Source: Spirosoma lacussanchae (GTDB lineage Bacteria > Bacteroidota > Bacteroidia > Cytophagales > Spirosomataceae). Taken from it: DNA of 64,000 nucleotides. Location of the stretch: assembly GCF_005870035.1 (NCBI RefSeq), contig NZ_SWJG01000001.1, positions 2,281,639 to 2,345,638 on the forward strand. The letters are read 5' to 3'. The translations under genes and the position numbers were made by a program. Positions 17,686 to 27,226 of this stretch are shown one piece after another. The notes beneath the pieces were generated by a model, which saw only the letters and a program-made list of their open reading frames with translations, was not told where the DNA came from and searched no databases. The first letter of the stretch is position 1, and each line of letters starts with the position of its first letter.

Positions 17686-18087
17686 TCAGGAGATGGCGTC
17701 GACCCCCGCCTGGGCTACGGTATGGTCATTCTCGACCGTACTCCCCGAAACGCCGATGGCCCCGATAATGGTACCTTCCGCATTTTTGATGGGAATACCA
17801 CCCGGAAACGAGATGAGTCCACCGTTAGAGTGTTCAATGTTGTAAAGAGGACCGCCGGGTTGCGAAAGCTTTCCGATTTCCCCGGTTGGCATGTCGAAGT
17901 AGCGGGCCGTTTTGGCTTTTCGGATGGAGATATCGATGGAGCCAAGCCAGGCCCCTTCCTGACGGGCAAAAGCGGCCAGGTTGGCACCCGAGTCGACGAT
18001 AGCAATGTTCATCAGGGTGCCGATTTCAATCGATTTTTGCTTGGCCGCTTCAATAGCCTGCTGGGCCTGCTCGAGGGTAATAGTCAT
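17686..18087 (-). CDS. GlcG/HbpS family protein
   Basis: This 133-residue single-domain protein has the GlcG/HbpS (DUF336) pattern: [87 protein letters not shown]. HbpS of Streptomyces binds heme and senses redox state; most other members have no proven role. It has no signal peptide and is probably cytoplasmic. It is likely co-transcribed with the downstream formaldehyde dehydrogenase, a pairing worth testing. Confidence 0.88.
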   Translation of the reverse strand: MTITLEQAQQAIEAAKQKSIEIGTLMNIAIVDSGANLAAFARQEGAWLGSIDISIRKAKTARYFDMPTGEIGKLSQPGGPLYNIEHSNGGLISFPGGIPIKNAEGTIIGAIGVSGSTVENDHTVAQAGVDAIS

Positions 18088-18353
18088 GCGTGCTGGTTGA
18101 GTTATGCTGGTTTATGTAGATTAAACAGGTAGGGTATTAAACTGTTCTGGTAATTGGATAATTTCTTACTGATATAGTATTTAATGTATGTAGTGTATAC
18201 TTACAGATAAGTTCGTCACTATAGTTAAACGCTTAGTATTAACGTTAACAATATTTTGCATAATTTTAGGAAGCGGAATAATCTATTGCTTAACAAACAA
18301 ATGGGTTCGTCTGCCTTCAGGAAAAGTTTTTCAGCCTCATAACTTGTACTCTG
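18088..18353. other. AT-rich divergent intergenic region
   Basis: This 266-base gap separates the GlcG gene (minus) from the unknown gene at 18354 (plus). It is clearly richer in A+T than its surroundings and must hold both promoters. TAACTTGT sits 14 bases before the plus-strand ATG, only a partial -7 match. No ORF or RNA gene is evident. Confidence 0.5.
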
Positions 18354-18893
18354 ATGAATACCATTGAAATCAACCTCGACGCACTGTTACGTTATAACAT
18401 CACCCCGAATCAGTACGTATTTTTATTTCTGACTCACACGCGTCAGTATGCCGCTTTGTACAGGTTCGGCCAGGAAGGCCCCAGCTTTTCGGCCGAAGAA
18501 ATCGGTAACCTGGTCGACCGGGGTCTTATTCTTAACCTGAACAAAGAGGGCTACTACTATCTCGACTTCTTTGTGCTGACTGATGAAGTAGGGCGCGATC
18601 TGTTCGATCAGAACCGCCAAAAAGCGGCCCTCGAGTTCTGGAATGCCTATCCGATTCTTCTTCGCGATCCGCATACGGGAGAGAATTTCTCGCTGCTCAC
18701 GACAGATAAAGATCAGTTTCTGAAAGATTATTACTCTCGGGTGGGCCACGCCATTCCGAAGCACCGGCGGGTTATGGACGCCCTCGAATATGCCATCGAC
18801 AAAAACCTGATCGATATGACCATCCGGCAATGGCTCGACTCCGAACAGTGGACCATGATGTGGGAACTCATGGCCATTGAAGCCATTCAGTAA
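18354..18893 (+). CDS. Unknown 179-residue protein
   Basis: I do not recognise this protein. It begins MNTIEINLDALLRYNITPNQYVFLFL and has no signal peptide or membrane helix. The N-terminal 90 residues look like a winged-helix-type fold with a helical part and a beta-hairpin (LVDRGLILNLNKEGYYYLDFFVLTDEG-like pattern). The C-terminal part is rich in aromatic and acidic residues (YYSRVGHAIPKHRRVMDALEYAIDKNLIDMTIRQW). A DNA-binding or adaptor role is possible but unproven. The gene stands alone and ends in a strong terminator. Confidence 0.7.
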   Translation: MNTIEINLDALLRYNITPNQYVFLFLTHTRQYAALYRFGQEGPSFSAEEIGNLVDRGLILNLNKEGYYYLDFFVLTDEVGRDLFDQNRQKAALEFWNAYPILLRDPHTGENFSLLTTDKDQFLKDYYSRVGHAIPKHRRVMDALEYAIDKNLIDMTIRQWLDSEQWTMMWELMAIEAIQ

Positions 18894-18958
18894 AGCAAAG
18901 ACTGCCCAGACCGTTCTACCTAGACCCGGTGTATACCAGTCGGCTGGCTGCCAATGTC

Positions 18959-19011
18959 GACGCTGTTTCACTCCTGTACATGCTGCAGGAGTGAAACAGC
19001 GTCTTTTTTTT
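18959..19011 (+). terminator. Strong intrinsic terminator
   Basis: A perfect 18-bp stem (18959-18976 with 18986-19003) with a 9-base loop is followed by eight T residues. It ends the transcript of the unknown gene at 18354. Confidence 0.95.
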
Positions 19012-19264
19012 CGGTCATTCCAGTACTGATAAAATGGCTTGGGCGCAGGCCAGTTTTAGTACCCGGCTGGCTGACCGGCGGTTGGCTGTTCTGGAAAAAA
19101 AAGAGCTGATACCTCAATAGTAAATAATTGATTGATAGCAAGGTAGCTGATTAACTATCAACTTTTTTTATCTACTTTCTCTTATTCCGGGTTATGATAG
19201 GTAACCGGTTTGCCCAGGTATGGCAGATCGGCGTTTTTGTATTGACTGCAATCAATCCTTTCTT
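19012..19264 (+). other. Intergenic region upstream of transketolase
   Basis: After the terminator, about 250 bases precede the transketolase start. I see no convincing ORF, RNA or exact TAnnTTTG box. The AT-rich stretch around 19119-19190 is the likely promoter area. Confidence 0.4.
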
Positions 19265-21316
19265 ATGATGACAAACCAGGCAACCTCAATCGACGAACGT
19301 AGCATCAACACCATCCGGCTGCTGGCGGTAGACGCCGTGCAGCAGGCCAACTCCGGTCATCCGGGTTTACCACTGGGCGCAGCGCCGATGGCTTATGTAC
19401 TCTGGTCCCGGTTTCTGCGATTCAATCCGCAGGATCCGCACTGGCCCGACCGCGACCGGTTTGTTCTGTCGGCCGGCCACGGTTCTGCGTTGCTCTACAG
19501 TATGTTACACCTGTACGGGTATGATCTTTCCCTCGACGATGTGAAGCAGTTCCGGCAGATGCATTCTAAAACACCCGGACATCCAGAATCCAATCTGACG
19601 GCTGGCGTAGAAGTAACAACAGGGCCGCTTGGACAGGGGTTTGCTAATGGTGTCGGCATGGCCATGGCAGAAGCCTTTCTGGCCGCCACCTACAACCGGG
19701 AGGGCCACACCATCGTTGATCACTACACCTACTCGATTGTCAGTGATGGCGATTTGATGGAGGGGATTGCGTCTGAAGCGGCTTCCCTGGCGGGCCATCT
19801 AAAGCTGGGGAAGTTGATCTACCTCTACGACGACAACCTGATCTCGCTCGACGGCCCCACCAACCTGGCGTTTACGGAAGACCGGATGGCACGTTTTGCT
19901 GCCTACGGCTGGCATACGCAGGAAGTAGCCGATGGCAACGACCTTGACGCCATTGACCAGGCCATCCGGGCGGCACAGGACGAGACCGAGCGCCCGTCGA
20001 TCATTGCCGTTCGTACCGTAATCGGGTATGGCAGTCCGCTGGCGGGAACCAGTAAGGTACATGGCAGCCCGCTGGGCGACGAAAACCTGCGGGCGGTGAA
20101 GACCTATTTTGGATTCGATCCCGACCAGTCGTTCGTGGTACCCGACGGCGTTCGGGAGCATCTGGGCGAAGCGGGACAGCGGGGGCGCCAGCTTCAGGCC
20201 GACTGGCAAACCCGGTTCGACGCCTACAAAAAGCAGTTTGAGACCGAAGGAACGGAGTTTGAACTGGCTTTTGCCGGAAAGTTACCCGATGGCTGGGATG
20301 CCGGCTTGCCACTTTTCACGGCCGATGATAAAGACATGGCGACCCGGCAGGCCTCTGGCAAAGCGCTGGAAGCCCTCAAGCAAAACGTTCCGTTCCTGTT
20401 CGGCGGATCGGCCGATCTGGCTTCGTCCAACGATATGCCTACCAAAGGGGATGTGAGTTTTCAGCCGGAGCATTACGACCACTCGAACGTGTGGTTTGGC
20501 GTTCGGGAGCATGCCATGGGAGCTGCCCTGAACGGCCTGTCGCAACACGGGGGCATACATCCCTACGGCGGTACATTTCTAAACTTTTCGGACTACATGC
20601 GTGGGGCCATACGGCTGACCGCCCTGGCGGAATCAAAAGCTACCTTCGTCTTTACCCACGACAGCATCGGCCTGGGTGAAGACGGACCAACCCACCAGCC
20701 CGTCGAGCAAATCGTTTCCCTCCGAACCATTCCGAACTGTATCGTAATCCGACCGGCCGATGCCAACGAGACCGTTGAAGCCTGGCGTGTCGCTATGTTG
20801 CAGCCCAAATCGCCGGTGCTGCTGATCCTGTCGAGGCAGAAGCTACCGGTGCTTGACCAGGGAACGTACGGCTCGGCCCGGGAGGGTGTCGAAAAAGGGG
20901 CTTATATCCTGAGTGAGGCCGAAGGCACTCCGCAGCTTATCCTCATCGGAACGGGCTCCGAAGTATCGCTAGTGCTGAAAGCGCAGACCGAACTCAAAAA
21001 ACAGGGTATTCAGGCACGGGTGGTCAGTATGCCTTCGTGGGAGCTTTTTGAAAAGCAGGATCAGGCTTACCATCACAAAGTACTGCCGCCTTCTATCCGC
21101 AAGCGGCTGGCGGTAGAAGCGGGCTCGCCCATCGGCTGGCACAAGTACGTCACCGACGAAGGAACAACCATCAGCATGAACCGATTCGGGTTGTCAGCGC
21201 CCGGCGACGAGGTGATGGCTTATTTCGGATTTACGGTCGACAATGTAGTGGCTTCGGCCAAAGCGGTGCTGGACGGTAACCCGAACGGTATTGAGAAAAA
21301 AGAAGTGCTGTCGTAG
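19265..21316 (+). CDS. tkt: Transketolase
   Basis: This 683-residue thiamine-diphosphate enzyme moves two-carbon units between sugar phosphates in the pentose phosphate pathway. Seen: [54 protein letters not shown], the ThDP/Mg motif [20 protein letters not shown]...DDN, the second-domain [21 protein letters not shown] with the catalytic Glu, and [17 protein letters not shown]. All three domains are complete. I favour the ATG at 19265 (or 19268) because the upstream extension to 19220 is not conserved in type. It is followed by a U-less hairpin. Confidence 0.96.
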   Translation: MMTNQATSIDERSINTIRLLAVDAVQQANSGHPGLPLGAAPMAYVLWSRFLRFNPQDPHWPDRDRFVLSAGHGSALLYSMLHLYGYDLSLDDVKQFRQMHSKTPGHPESNLTAGVEVTTGPLGQGFANGVGMAMAEAFLAATYNREGHTIVDHYTYSIVSDGDLMEGIASEAASLAGHLKLGKLIYLYDDNLISLDGPTNLAFTEDRMARFAAYGWHTQEVADGNDLDAIDQAIRAAQDETERPSIIAVRTVIGYGSPLAGTSKVHGSPLGDENLRAVKTYFGFDPDQSFVVPDGVREHLGEAGQRGRQLQADWQTRFDAYKKQFETEGTEFELAFAGKLPDGWDAGLPLFTADDKDMATRQASGKALEALKQNVPFLFGGSADLASSNDMPTKGDVSFQPEHYDHSNVWFGVREHAMGAALNGLSQHGGIHPYGGTFLNFSDYMRGAIRLTALAESKATFVFTHDSIGLGEDGPTHQPVEQIVSLRTIPNCIVIRPADANETVEAWRVAMLQPKSPVLLILSRQKLPVLDQGTYGSAREGVEKGAYILSEAEGTPQLILIGTGSEVSLVLKAQTELKKQGIQARVVSMPSWELFEKQDQAYHHKVLPPSIRKRLAVEAGSPIGWHKYVTDEGTTISMNRFGLSAPGDEVMAYFGFTVDNVVASAKAVLDGNPNGIEKKEVLS

Positions 21317-21331
21317 CCCATTCGATGATTC

Positions 21332-21381
21332 GTAACACACGGGCTGGGGCAGGAGGTGAGAAAGCAAAGCCCGTGTGTTAC
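21332..21381 (+). terminator. Hairpin after tkt, no U tract
   Basis: A 14-bp perfect stem (GTAACACACGGGCT, 21332-21345, with 21368-21381) has a 22-base loop. It begins 15 bases after the tkt stop. The bases after the stem are TACCAATTCT, with no T run. Confidence 0.55.
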
Positions 21382-21404
21382 TACCAATTCTACCAGATTG
21401 CCTG

Positions 21405-22787
21405 ATGAAACCATTGCTACTACACTATTTCATGGGTTTGCTGCTGATTGTCAGCCTTTCGGATTGTCAGCATGTAGAAACACCGCCCCCCAAAGCGGAA
21501 GGGTTCGACCCGCCGATTTCAACTACTATTTCGCACGTGGCCGGATCGATTGAGTTTCCGATCCGCGAACTGGAAGAAAAAATTAACCGTGAACTTGACC
21601 CGCTGCTGGTTGGTAAAGGCGCGCCCGGCGGTAAACGGGGGGGCGTGTTCCCATTTCGGGTGGCGCGGTCGGGTCGGGTCCGTATTCAGTACGAGAATCA
21701 GCAGCTCCGGTTTTCGACCCCGCTTCAGCTCTGGATTACCAAGCCGTTCAGTAAGGACAAAACGCCACCCGACAAGCCGTTCTGTTCGCTCCATATCAAT
21801 TTTCAGAGCCCACTGACGGTAACGCCTGACTGGCGCCTGGCCAGCCAGGTAAAGTTCACCAGCTTTGACTGGATCATAAAACCGGAGATCAAAATCTTGG
21901 GGCAGGAAATTCAGCTGACCGACTTTGCCCGAAAACTGCTCGACCGTTACCAGCCCGCTATCGAGTCGGCTATCGACACCGCTATCTACAAAGAACTCCG
22001 GATTGACCGGATCGTTGGGCCGATCTGGCAGGATATCCAGAAGCCGTTGCTGATCAGTAAAGAGTTCGGCCTCTGGCTACTTCCCAAGCCGGTTCGGGTC
22101 GAGACCAGTCCCATCAGCGGAGGGAACAGGTCGATTATCACTCACCTCCGAATTGCGCTGAATACGGAGACAAAGCTCAAACCCACCACACCCACCTACA
22201 CCCCGACCCAGTTACCGACCCTGGAACGGAAAGAACAACTCCCGTTATTGTCTGACCTGCGACTGGTGAGCGACCTGCCCTATGCCGACATAAACCGGGT
22301 GTTAAACCTGACCCTCAGTCAGCAAAAAAAACAGCTGCTCTTCGGGGCGGTAACGATCCGGAACGTGGCCGTCTACGGTGGACAGCGGACCTTACTCGTC
22401 AAAACGGAGGTCGGTGGGCTGATGGACGGGGTGATCTACCTGCGGGGGCGTCCGGTCTTCGATACGCTGACCAATACCCTGCGGGTCAAGAACCTTGATT
22501 TCGATGCGGCCAGCCAGAGTGGTATGCCCCGCATCGTGAGTTCGCTGGTGCGGAAAAGTCTGCCGAAGCTAGTCGATGAGCTGCTGGAAATTTCGCTGGG
22601 CGACGAGATTGATAAGCTTCCGCAGAAAATTACCCAGGCGTACGAGAAAGGCGGGGCGGGTAAGAAAACGGATCTGGTTATCCAGTCGTTCCGGTTCACC
22701 CCCGAGCAGATCGCCATCCGGCCGAGCAGTATACAAACGCTGATTCACGTGCAGTCGAAAGTCGGTTTACGGGTCAGGCAATTGTAA
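21405..22787 (+). CDS. DUF4403 family protein, probable lipoprotein
   Basis: This protein has about 460 residues. The N-terminus MKPLLLHYFMGLLLIVSLSDC is a signal segment ending in a Cys; the -1 Asp makes the lipobox atypical, so lipidation is only probable. The body carries the DUF4403 pattern: two long related halves starting IEFPIRELEEKINREL and LPYADINRVLNLTLSQQKKQLLFG, with PFCSLHINFQSPLTVTPDW and GVIYLRGRPVFDTLTNTLRVKNLDFD. The repeat-like beta-rich halves may form an elongated lipid-binding-like fold, but this is only a guess. The start at 21405 was chosen over an earlier non-ATG start since the signal begins there. Confidence 0.75.
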   Translation: MKPLLLHYFMGLLLIVSLSDCQHVETPPPKAEGFDPPISTTISHVAGSIEFPIRELEEKINRELDPLLVGKGAPGGKRGGVFPFRVARSGRVRIQYENQQLRFSTPLQLWITKPFSKDKTPPDKPFCSLHINFQSPLTVTPDWRLASQVKFTSFDWIIKPEIKILGQEIQLTDFARKLLDRYQPAIESAIDTAIYKELRIDRIVGPIWQDIQKPLLISKEFGLWLLPKPVRVETSPISGGNRSIITHLRIALNTETKLKPTTPTYTPTQLPTLERKEQLPLLSDLRLVSDLPYADINRVLNLTLSQQKKQLLFGAVTIRNVAVYGGQRTLLVKTEVGGLMDGVIYLRGRPVFDTLTNTLRVKNLDFDAASQSGMPRIVSSLVRKSLPKLVDELLEISLGDEIDKLPQKITQAYEKGGAGKKTDLVIQSFRFTPEQIAIRPSSIQTLIHVQSKVGLRVRQL

Positions 22788-22848
22788 TCATCAACAAAGT
22801 CGGGCCGATCTGGTTAAGCCGATAGCAAATCCATCCGAAAAATTACCC

Positions 22849-24369
22849 ATGGCAGTTATTGGCGAGTTATTAAAAAGAGCAATTGATGTATACGGCTTTG
22901 TTGTGTCGGACCCCGATCCGGTCAAAGCCCAACGCGAAGTGTTACTGGATCTGGTGAAAAAAGCGAAGCTCACCGCGTTCGGCAAAAAATACAACTTTAG
23001 TCAGATTCTAACCAGTGCTGATCCGGTACGGGCCTTTCAGCAGGCTGTGCCGGTGCACGACTACGACAGGATGAACGCCGACTGGTGGCATTACCTGCTG
23101 GAAGGCCATCAGAACGTAACCTGGCCCGGCGGGCAGCAGTATTTCGCCCTCAGCAGCGGTACGACCAGTACCAGCAAGGCAATTCCGGTTACCGATGATA
23201 TGCTGGAAGCGATCCGCAAAGCCGGTATTCAGCAGGTGATGAGCCTGAAAAATTTCGATCTGCCCTCCGACTTCTTCGAAAAACAGATCATGATGCTGGG
23301 CAGCAGCGTAAGCCTCATCGAGAAAGACGATCATCAGGAAGGCGAGATCAGCGGCATCAGTGCGGCTAATATACCGGGCTGGTTCAGCGGATATTATAAG
23401 CCCGGTGTCGAGATTGCGTCGATCCAGGATTGGGACGAGCGAGTGCACCGGATTGCGCAGGAAGCCCCAACCTGGGACATTGGTAGCCTGAGTGGTATTC
23501 CGTCCTGGATAGAAATGATGCTGAAAGAAGTGATTGCGCATAACCGGCTCAACACGATCCATGACATCTGGCCCAACCTCCAGGTATACACCACGGGAGG
23601 GGTTGCGTTTGAGCCGTACAGGAAGAGTCTGGAAACGCTGCTGGCCCGGCCACTCACCTACATCGATACCTACCTGACGTCAGAAGGCTACCTGGCCACC
23701 CAGAAACGCCCTGATACGTCGTCGATGGCGTTGATGGTCGATAATGGCATCTTCTTCGAGTTCGTGCCATTTGTCGACGCCAATATGGACGAAGCCGGAC
23801 GTGTCAGAGAGGGTGCCACGATTCTGTCGCTGGCCGAAGCTGAAGAGAATACTGACTATGTGCTGCTGATATCTACGGTTTCGGGAGCATGGCGGTACAT
23901 GATTGGGGATACCGTCATGATCACCGATAAGAAGCGGGCTGAGATCCAGATTACCGGCCGGACCAAACATTTTCTGAACATCGTTGGGGAGCAACTCTCG
24001 GTGCATCAGATGAACGACGCTATGCAGCTCATGCAGGAGCAGTTCGACATCGAAATTCAGGAGTTCTTGGTTTCGGCAGTGCGGAAGGAGGGCGAGTACA
24101 TCAACAAATGGTATATCGGCTCCAACAGAACCGTCGATAACCAGACGTTTGCCGAATCACTCGACAGAGAACTACGCCAGGCTAATAAAAACTACAACGT
24201 AGCCCGGACCAAAGCGCTGAAAGGGGTGGAGGCCGAAGTGATTCCGGTCGAGCATTTCTACCGCTGGAGTGAAGAATTCAAGAAGCTGGGCGGACAGGCT
24301 AAAATCCCGCGCGTGATGAAAGAAGCCGATTTGCTGGAGTTCGGAGAGTACGTAAAAGGCCTGTCATAG
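22849..24369 (+). CDS. GH3 auxin-responsive-promoter-like acyl-acid amido synthetase
   Basis: This 506-residue member of the GH3 family (ANL adenylating superfamily) activates a carboxylic acid with ATP and joins it to an amino acid in plant relatives. Seen: the phosphate-binding SSGTTSTSKAIPVT, PSWIEMMLKEV, YTTGGVAFEPYRKSLETLL, TYLTSEGYLATQ, FEFVPF, SGAWRYMIGDTVMIT and the TGRTKHFLNIVGEQLSV hinge. The bacterial substrate is unknown. The gene is monocistronic, 61 bases after DUF4403, and its stop overlaps the convergent next gene by six bases. Confidence 0.9.
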   Translation: MAVIGELLKRAIDVYGFVVSDPDPVKAQREVLLDLVKKAKLTAFGKKYNFSQILTSADPVRAFQQAVPVHDYDRMNADWWHYLLEGHQNVTWPGGQQYFALSSGTTSTSKAIPVTDDMLEAIRKAGIQQVMSLKNFDLPSDFFEKQIMMLGSSVSLIEKDDHQEGEISGISAANIPGWFSGYYKPGVEIASIQDWDERVHRIAQEAPTWDIGSLSGIPSWIEMMLKEVIAHNRLNTIHDIWPNLQVYTTGGVAFEPYRKSLETLLARPLTYIDTYLTSEGYLATQKRPDTSSMALMVDNGIFFEFVPFVDANMDEAGRVREGATILSLAEAEENTDYVLLISTVSGAWRYMIGDTVMITDKKRAEIQITGRTKHFLNIVGEQLSVHQMNDAMQLMQEQFDIEIQEFLVSAVRKEGEYINKWYIGSNRTVDNQTFAESLDRELRQANKNYNVARTKALKGVEAEVIPVEHFYRWSEEFKKLGGQAKIPRVMKEADLLEFGEYVKGLS

Positions 24370-24999
24370 GGCTTTTTTCTGGCGGTCGAGTTTTTCTTCT
24401 TCCAGCTTCTTTACCTGCTCAACAATTTCTTCGGGCGAGACGTACAGGCGCGCAATCTTGTCCTTGTAGGCCTGGGGTAACTCGGCATGATCCAGAATGA
24501 ATCGTTTCGTTTCGATCAGGTAATGGCCGAGGCCGTGGTTGACCGCAAAACTGTCGGCAATCCGCTCGGCCTTTTTTACGTAGGCCGCCGAGAAAACGTA
24601 GCCAAGCCCAAAACCCACCAGCTCGAGGTTGGTCCGGCGCTCGTAATCCATGATATGCCCCAGTTCGTGGCCAATCCACCCGATCATGATAGCATCGGGC
24701 AGCTGATGAATCGGGATGGCCGTATGCGTCAGGGTAAACAGCGCACTGATGTTGATCTGGTACGCCCGGTCGGCCCGGGGACGCAGCAGGGTCTGAAAAA
24801 CCGGTTGCGCCTGCATGACGGATGAGTTGATCCGTTGTTTAAAGACAAAGCGAATCGGTGTCTGCTGCAATGCCGGAAAAAAAGACAAAGCGGTCAACAC
24901 GTTTTTTTCGATGACCGACGGAATTGCTTTGTGGGTTCGAAACCGGGCCAGGTCCGGGGAGATGGCGTCCGGCTGGTCGATACGCTTGTTGAGCTGCAT
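24364..24999 (-). CDS. Gluzincin-like metallopeptidase domain protein
   Basis: This 211-residue protein has no signal peptide. It contains a zinc-binding HExxH (GHELGHIMDY, near residue 133) and, about 30 residues later, AERIADSFAV, which gives the ExxxD pattern seen in M48-type and related gluzincins. The C-terminus is a charged coiled coil (EEIVEQVKKLEEEKLDRQKK). I would call it a probable cytoplasmic or membrane-adjacent metallopeptidase; the family is not certain. Its 3' end overlaps the GH3 gene on the other strand by six bases. Alone on its strand, it has no evident operon partner. Confidence 0.72.
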   Translation of the reverse strand: MQLNKRIDQPDAISPDLARFRTHKAIPSVIEKNVLTALSFFPALQQTPIRFVFKQRINSSVMQAQPVFQTLLRPRADRAYQINISALFTLTHTAIPIHQLPDAIMIGWIGHELGHIMDYERRTNLELVGFGLGYVFSAAYVKKAERIADSFAVNHGLGHYLIETKRFILDHAELPQAYKDKIARLYVSPEEIVEQVKKLEEEKLDRQKKAL

Positions 25000-25313
25000 A
25001 CAGATACACGTCGTTGGTACTACCTGTCAAACGAGATGCCTGCTTATTGGTTTAGAAGAACCGGCCTGGTCGCTCGTTGCGCCGGCACAGCCCATGGAGA
25101 GTTGATTGGCAGAGCGTCGTGAAAATGCTCATCGGATCTACTCAGGAATGGGAGGGAAGCCCCTTTCGTAGTATACTCATTGGCCTGACGCAAACGTCTT
25201 GATGACGAGAGAAAGAGATGACGTATATACCTAACAGGTAGCCCCGCTACATACGCCGGTTTGCGAAGAATCGGTACGTATAGAGCGGGGCTACCCGGTA
25301 TCGGTTGAAAAGC
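25000..25313. other. Intergenic region between metallopeptidase gene and glnS
   Basis: This 314-base gap holds the promoter of the minus-strand gene at 24999 and the 3' end region of glnS, including the inverted repeat at 25237-25295. Short ORFs here have no supporting features. I see no RNA gene. Confidence 0.5.
25237..25295 (-). terminator. Long hairpin 3' of glnS, no U tract
   Basis: A 12-bp perfect stem (GGTAGCCCCGCT, 25237-25248, with 25284-25295), followed after a 2-base internal bulge by five more pairs (ATACG with CGTAT), lies 19 bases beyond the glnS stop. No T run follows in the minus direction. Confidence 0.55.
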
Positions 25314-27032
25314 TTATCCTTTTTTGACTTCGCCTTTAATCTGTTCTTTGGCCCAGGCATCTTTCAGGGTCACTGTCCGGTTAAAGACCGGACGCTCCGG
25401 GGTCGAGTCGGCATCAAGAATGAAGTACCCTTTCCGCATGAACTGCACATTGGTGAGCGAGCCCGACCGGGATGCGTCAACCAGGGCCGGTTCAACGAAT
25501 GCCCGTACCACCTCGAGCGAATTCGGGTTGAGCAGTTCCTGGAAATCGCGCTCGTCGGCAGCCGGGTTTTCGACCGAGAAGAGCCGGTCGTATAAACGAA
25601 CCTCAGCCTCAACGGCGTGGGGAACGGATACCCAGTGAATCGTGCCTTTTACGTTGATGCCCGATGTGTCGGAGCCGCTCCGGCTTTCGGGGATGTAGCT
25701 GCACCGTAGTTCGGTTATCTCGCCGGTCTCGTCTTTGACAACCTCGTCGCATTTGATGATGTACGCGCCTTTGAGCCGGACCATGCCGCCCGGAAAAAGC
25801 CGGAAAAACTTCTTCGGCGGCACTTCCATAAAATCGTCACGTTCGATATAGACCTCGCGGCTAAACGGTACGTCGCGTTCGCCCGAACTGGCATCTTCGG
25901 GGTTGTTTTCGATGCGCATGATCTCTTCACGGCCTTCGTCGTAGTTGGTGATCACCAGCTTCAGCGGTTTTTCATCCAGTACGGCCATGACGCGGGGGGT
26001 CGTTTTGTTCAGCTCCTCCCGGATACAGAACTCCAGCAGCCCCACATCGATCAGGTTATCGCGCCGGGCCACCCCGATCCGTTCGCAGAAATCGCGGATG
26101 CTGGCCGGCGTATAGCCCCGGCGCCGGATGCCCGCAATGGTTGGCATCCGCGGATCATCCCATCCGGAAACGTGCCCTTCCTCGACCAGTTTCTTCAGCT
26201 TTCGCTTACTCATGACGGTATACGTCAGGTTGAGCCGCGCAAATTCGTACTGGCGGGAGGGGAAAATATTCAGTTGCTCAATGAACCAGTCGTACAACGG
26301 CCGGTGGGGCACAAATTCCAGTGTACAGAGCGAGTGGGTGATCTGCTCGATGCTGTCCGACTGGCCGTGGGCAAAGTCATACATTGGGTAGATACACCAG
26401 GCGTTGCCGGTACGGTGGTGGTGAGCGTGCTTGATGCGGTAGATGATCGGGTCGCGCAGCTGCATGTTTGGAGACGCCATATCGACCTTGACCCGGAGCA
26501 CCTTCGCCCCGTCGGGATACTCACCGGCGCGCATCCGCCGGAAAAAGTCGAGGTTTTCATCGACGCTCCGGTCGCGATATATACTCAGGCGACCGGGTTC
26601 GGTGGGCGTACCCTTCTGAGCCGCAATCTCTTCGGAGGTAGAGTCGTCTACGTACGCCAGGCCCTTCAGAATCAGTGCTTCGGCAAACTGATAAAGCTGT
26701 TCAAAGTAGTCGGACGCGTAGAGTTCGTTCTCCCAGTCGAAGCCCAGCCAGCGAACGTCGTTTTTGATCGAATCAACGTATTCGGTGTCTTCGGTAACCG
26801 GGTTGGTGTCGTCAAAGCGGAGATTGGTTTGTCCACCGTATTTGTCGGCCAGACCGAAATTCAGGCAGATCGACTTGGCGTGGCCGATATGCAGGTAGCC
26901 ATTGGGTTCGGGCGGAAAGCGCGTATGCACGCGTCCGCCATGTTTCCCGGAGGCCATATCGTCTTCAACGATCTGTTCAATAAAATTCAGATGACCGCGA
27001 TCGGTCGAGGATTCATTTGGGGCTTCAGTCAT
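25314..27032 (-). CDS. glnS: Glutaminyl-tRNA synthetase
   Basis: This 572-residue class I synthetase attaches glutamine to tRNA-Gln. Seen: the HIGH motif in [35 protein letters not shown], the KMSKS-equivalent [42 protein letters not shown] and the anticodon-binding beta-barrel domains starting [16 protein letters not shown]. Length fits bacterial GlnS. The N-terminal [30 protein letters not shown] is standard. Presence of GlnS means Gln-tRNA can be made directly. A good promoter candidate lies just upstream. Confidence 0.97.
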   Translation of the reverse strand: MTEAPNESSTDRGHLNFIEQIVEDDMASGKHGGRVHTRFPPEPNGYLHIGHAKSICLNFGLADKYGGQTNLRFDDTNPVTEDTEYVDSIKNDVRWLGFDWENELYASDYFEQLYQFAEALILKGLAYVDDSTSEEIAAQKGTPTEPGRLSIYRDRSVDENLDFFRRMRAGEYPDGAKVLRVKVDMASPNMQLRDPIIYRIKHAHHHRTGNAWCIYPMYDFAHGQSDSIEQITHSLCTLEFVPHRPLYDWFIEQLNIFPSRQYEFARLNLTYTVMSKRKLKKLVEEGHVSGWDDPRMPTIAGIRRRGYTPASIRDFCERIGVARRDNLIDVGLLEFCIREELNKTTPRVMAVLDEKPLKLVITNYDEGREEIMRIENNPEDASSGERDVPFSREVYIERDDFMEVPPKKFFRLFPGGMVRLKGAYIIKCDEVVKDETGEITELRCSYIPESRSGSDTSGINVKGTIHWVSVPHAVEAEVRLYDRLFSVENPAADERDFQELLNPNSLEVVRAFVEPALVDASRSGSLTNVQFMRKGYFILDADSTPERPVFNRTVTLKDAWAKEQIKGEVKKG

Positions 27033-27056
27033 CGTTGCAGGCTGCTGATAAAGCCC

Positions 27057-27088
27057 CGAAATTACGGTGTTATCGCGGGTTTGGCAAA
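27057..27088 (-). promoter_or_regulatory. Candidate Bacteroidota promoter of glnS
   Basis: On the minus strand TTTG (27085-27088) is followed by a 20-base spacer and TAATTTCG (27057-27064), one mismatch from TAnnTTTG. The glnS ATG begins 24 bases beyond. This is the best spaced -33/-7 pair I found in the window. Confidence 0.5.
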
Positions 27089-27226
27089 CGGACGGGGGGC
27101 GGTCCGCACGAAGGATTCAGGTTAATTAGTCTATCAATCGAACAAAAAGGGAGCTGTCGGTAGTTAGTAGGTGGTACACTCTGTTGACTATCGGTCAGCA
27201 GCGTGCTGTTGTCTGCTACCGCGGTT

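Noticed and set aside
26172-27125. 317-codon antisense frame inside glnS
   Set aside because: glnS on the other strand is beyond doubt and the antisense protein has no recognisable motif.
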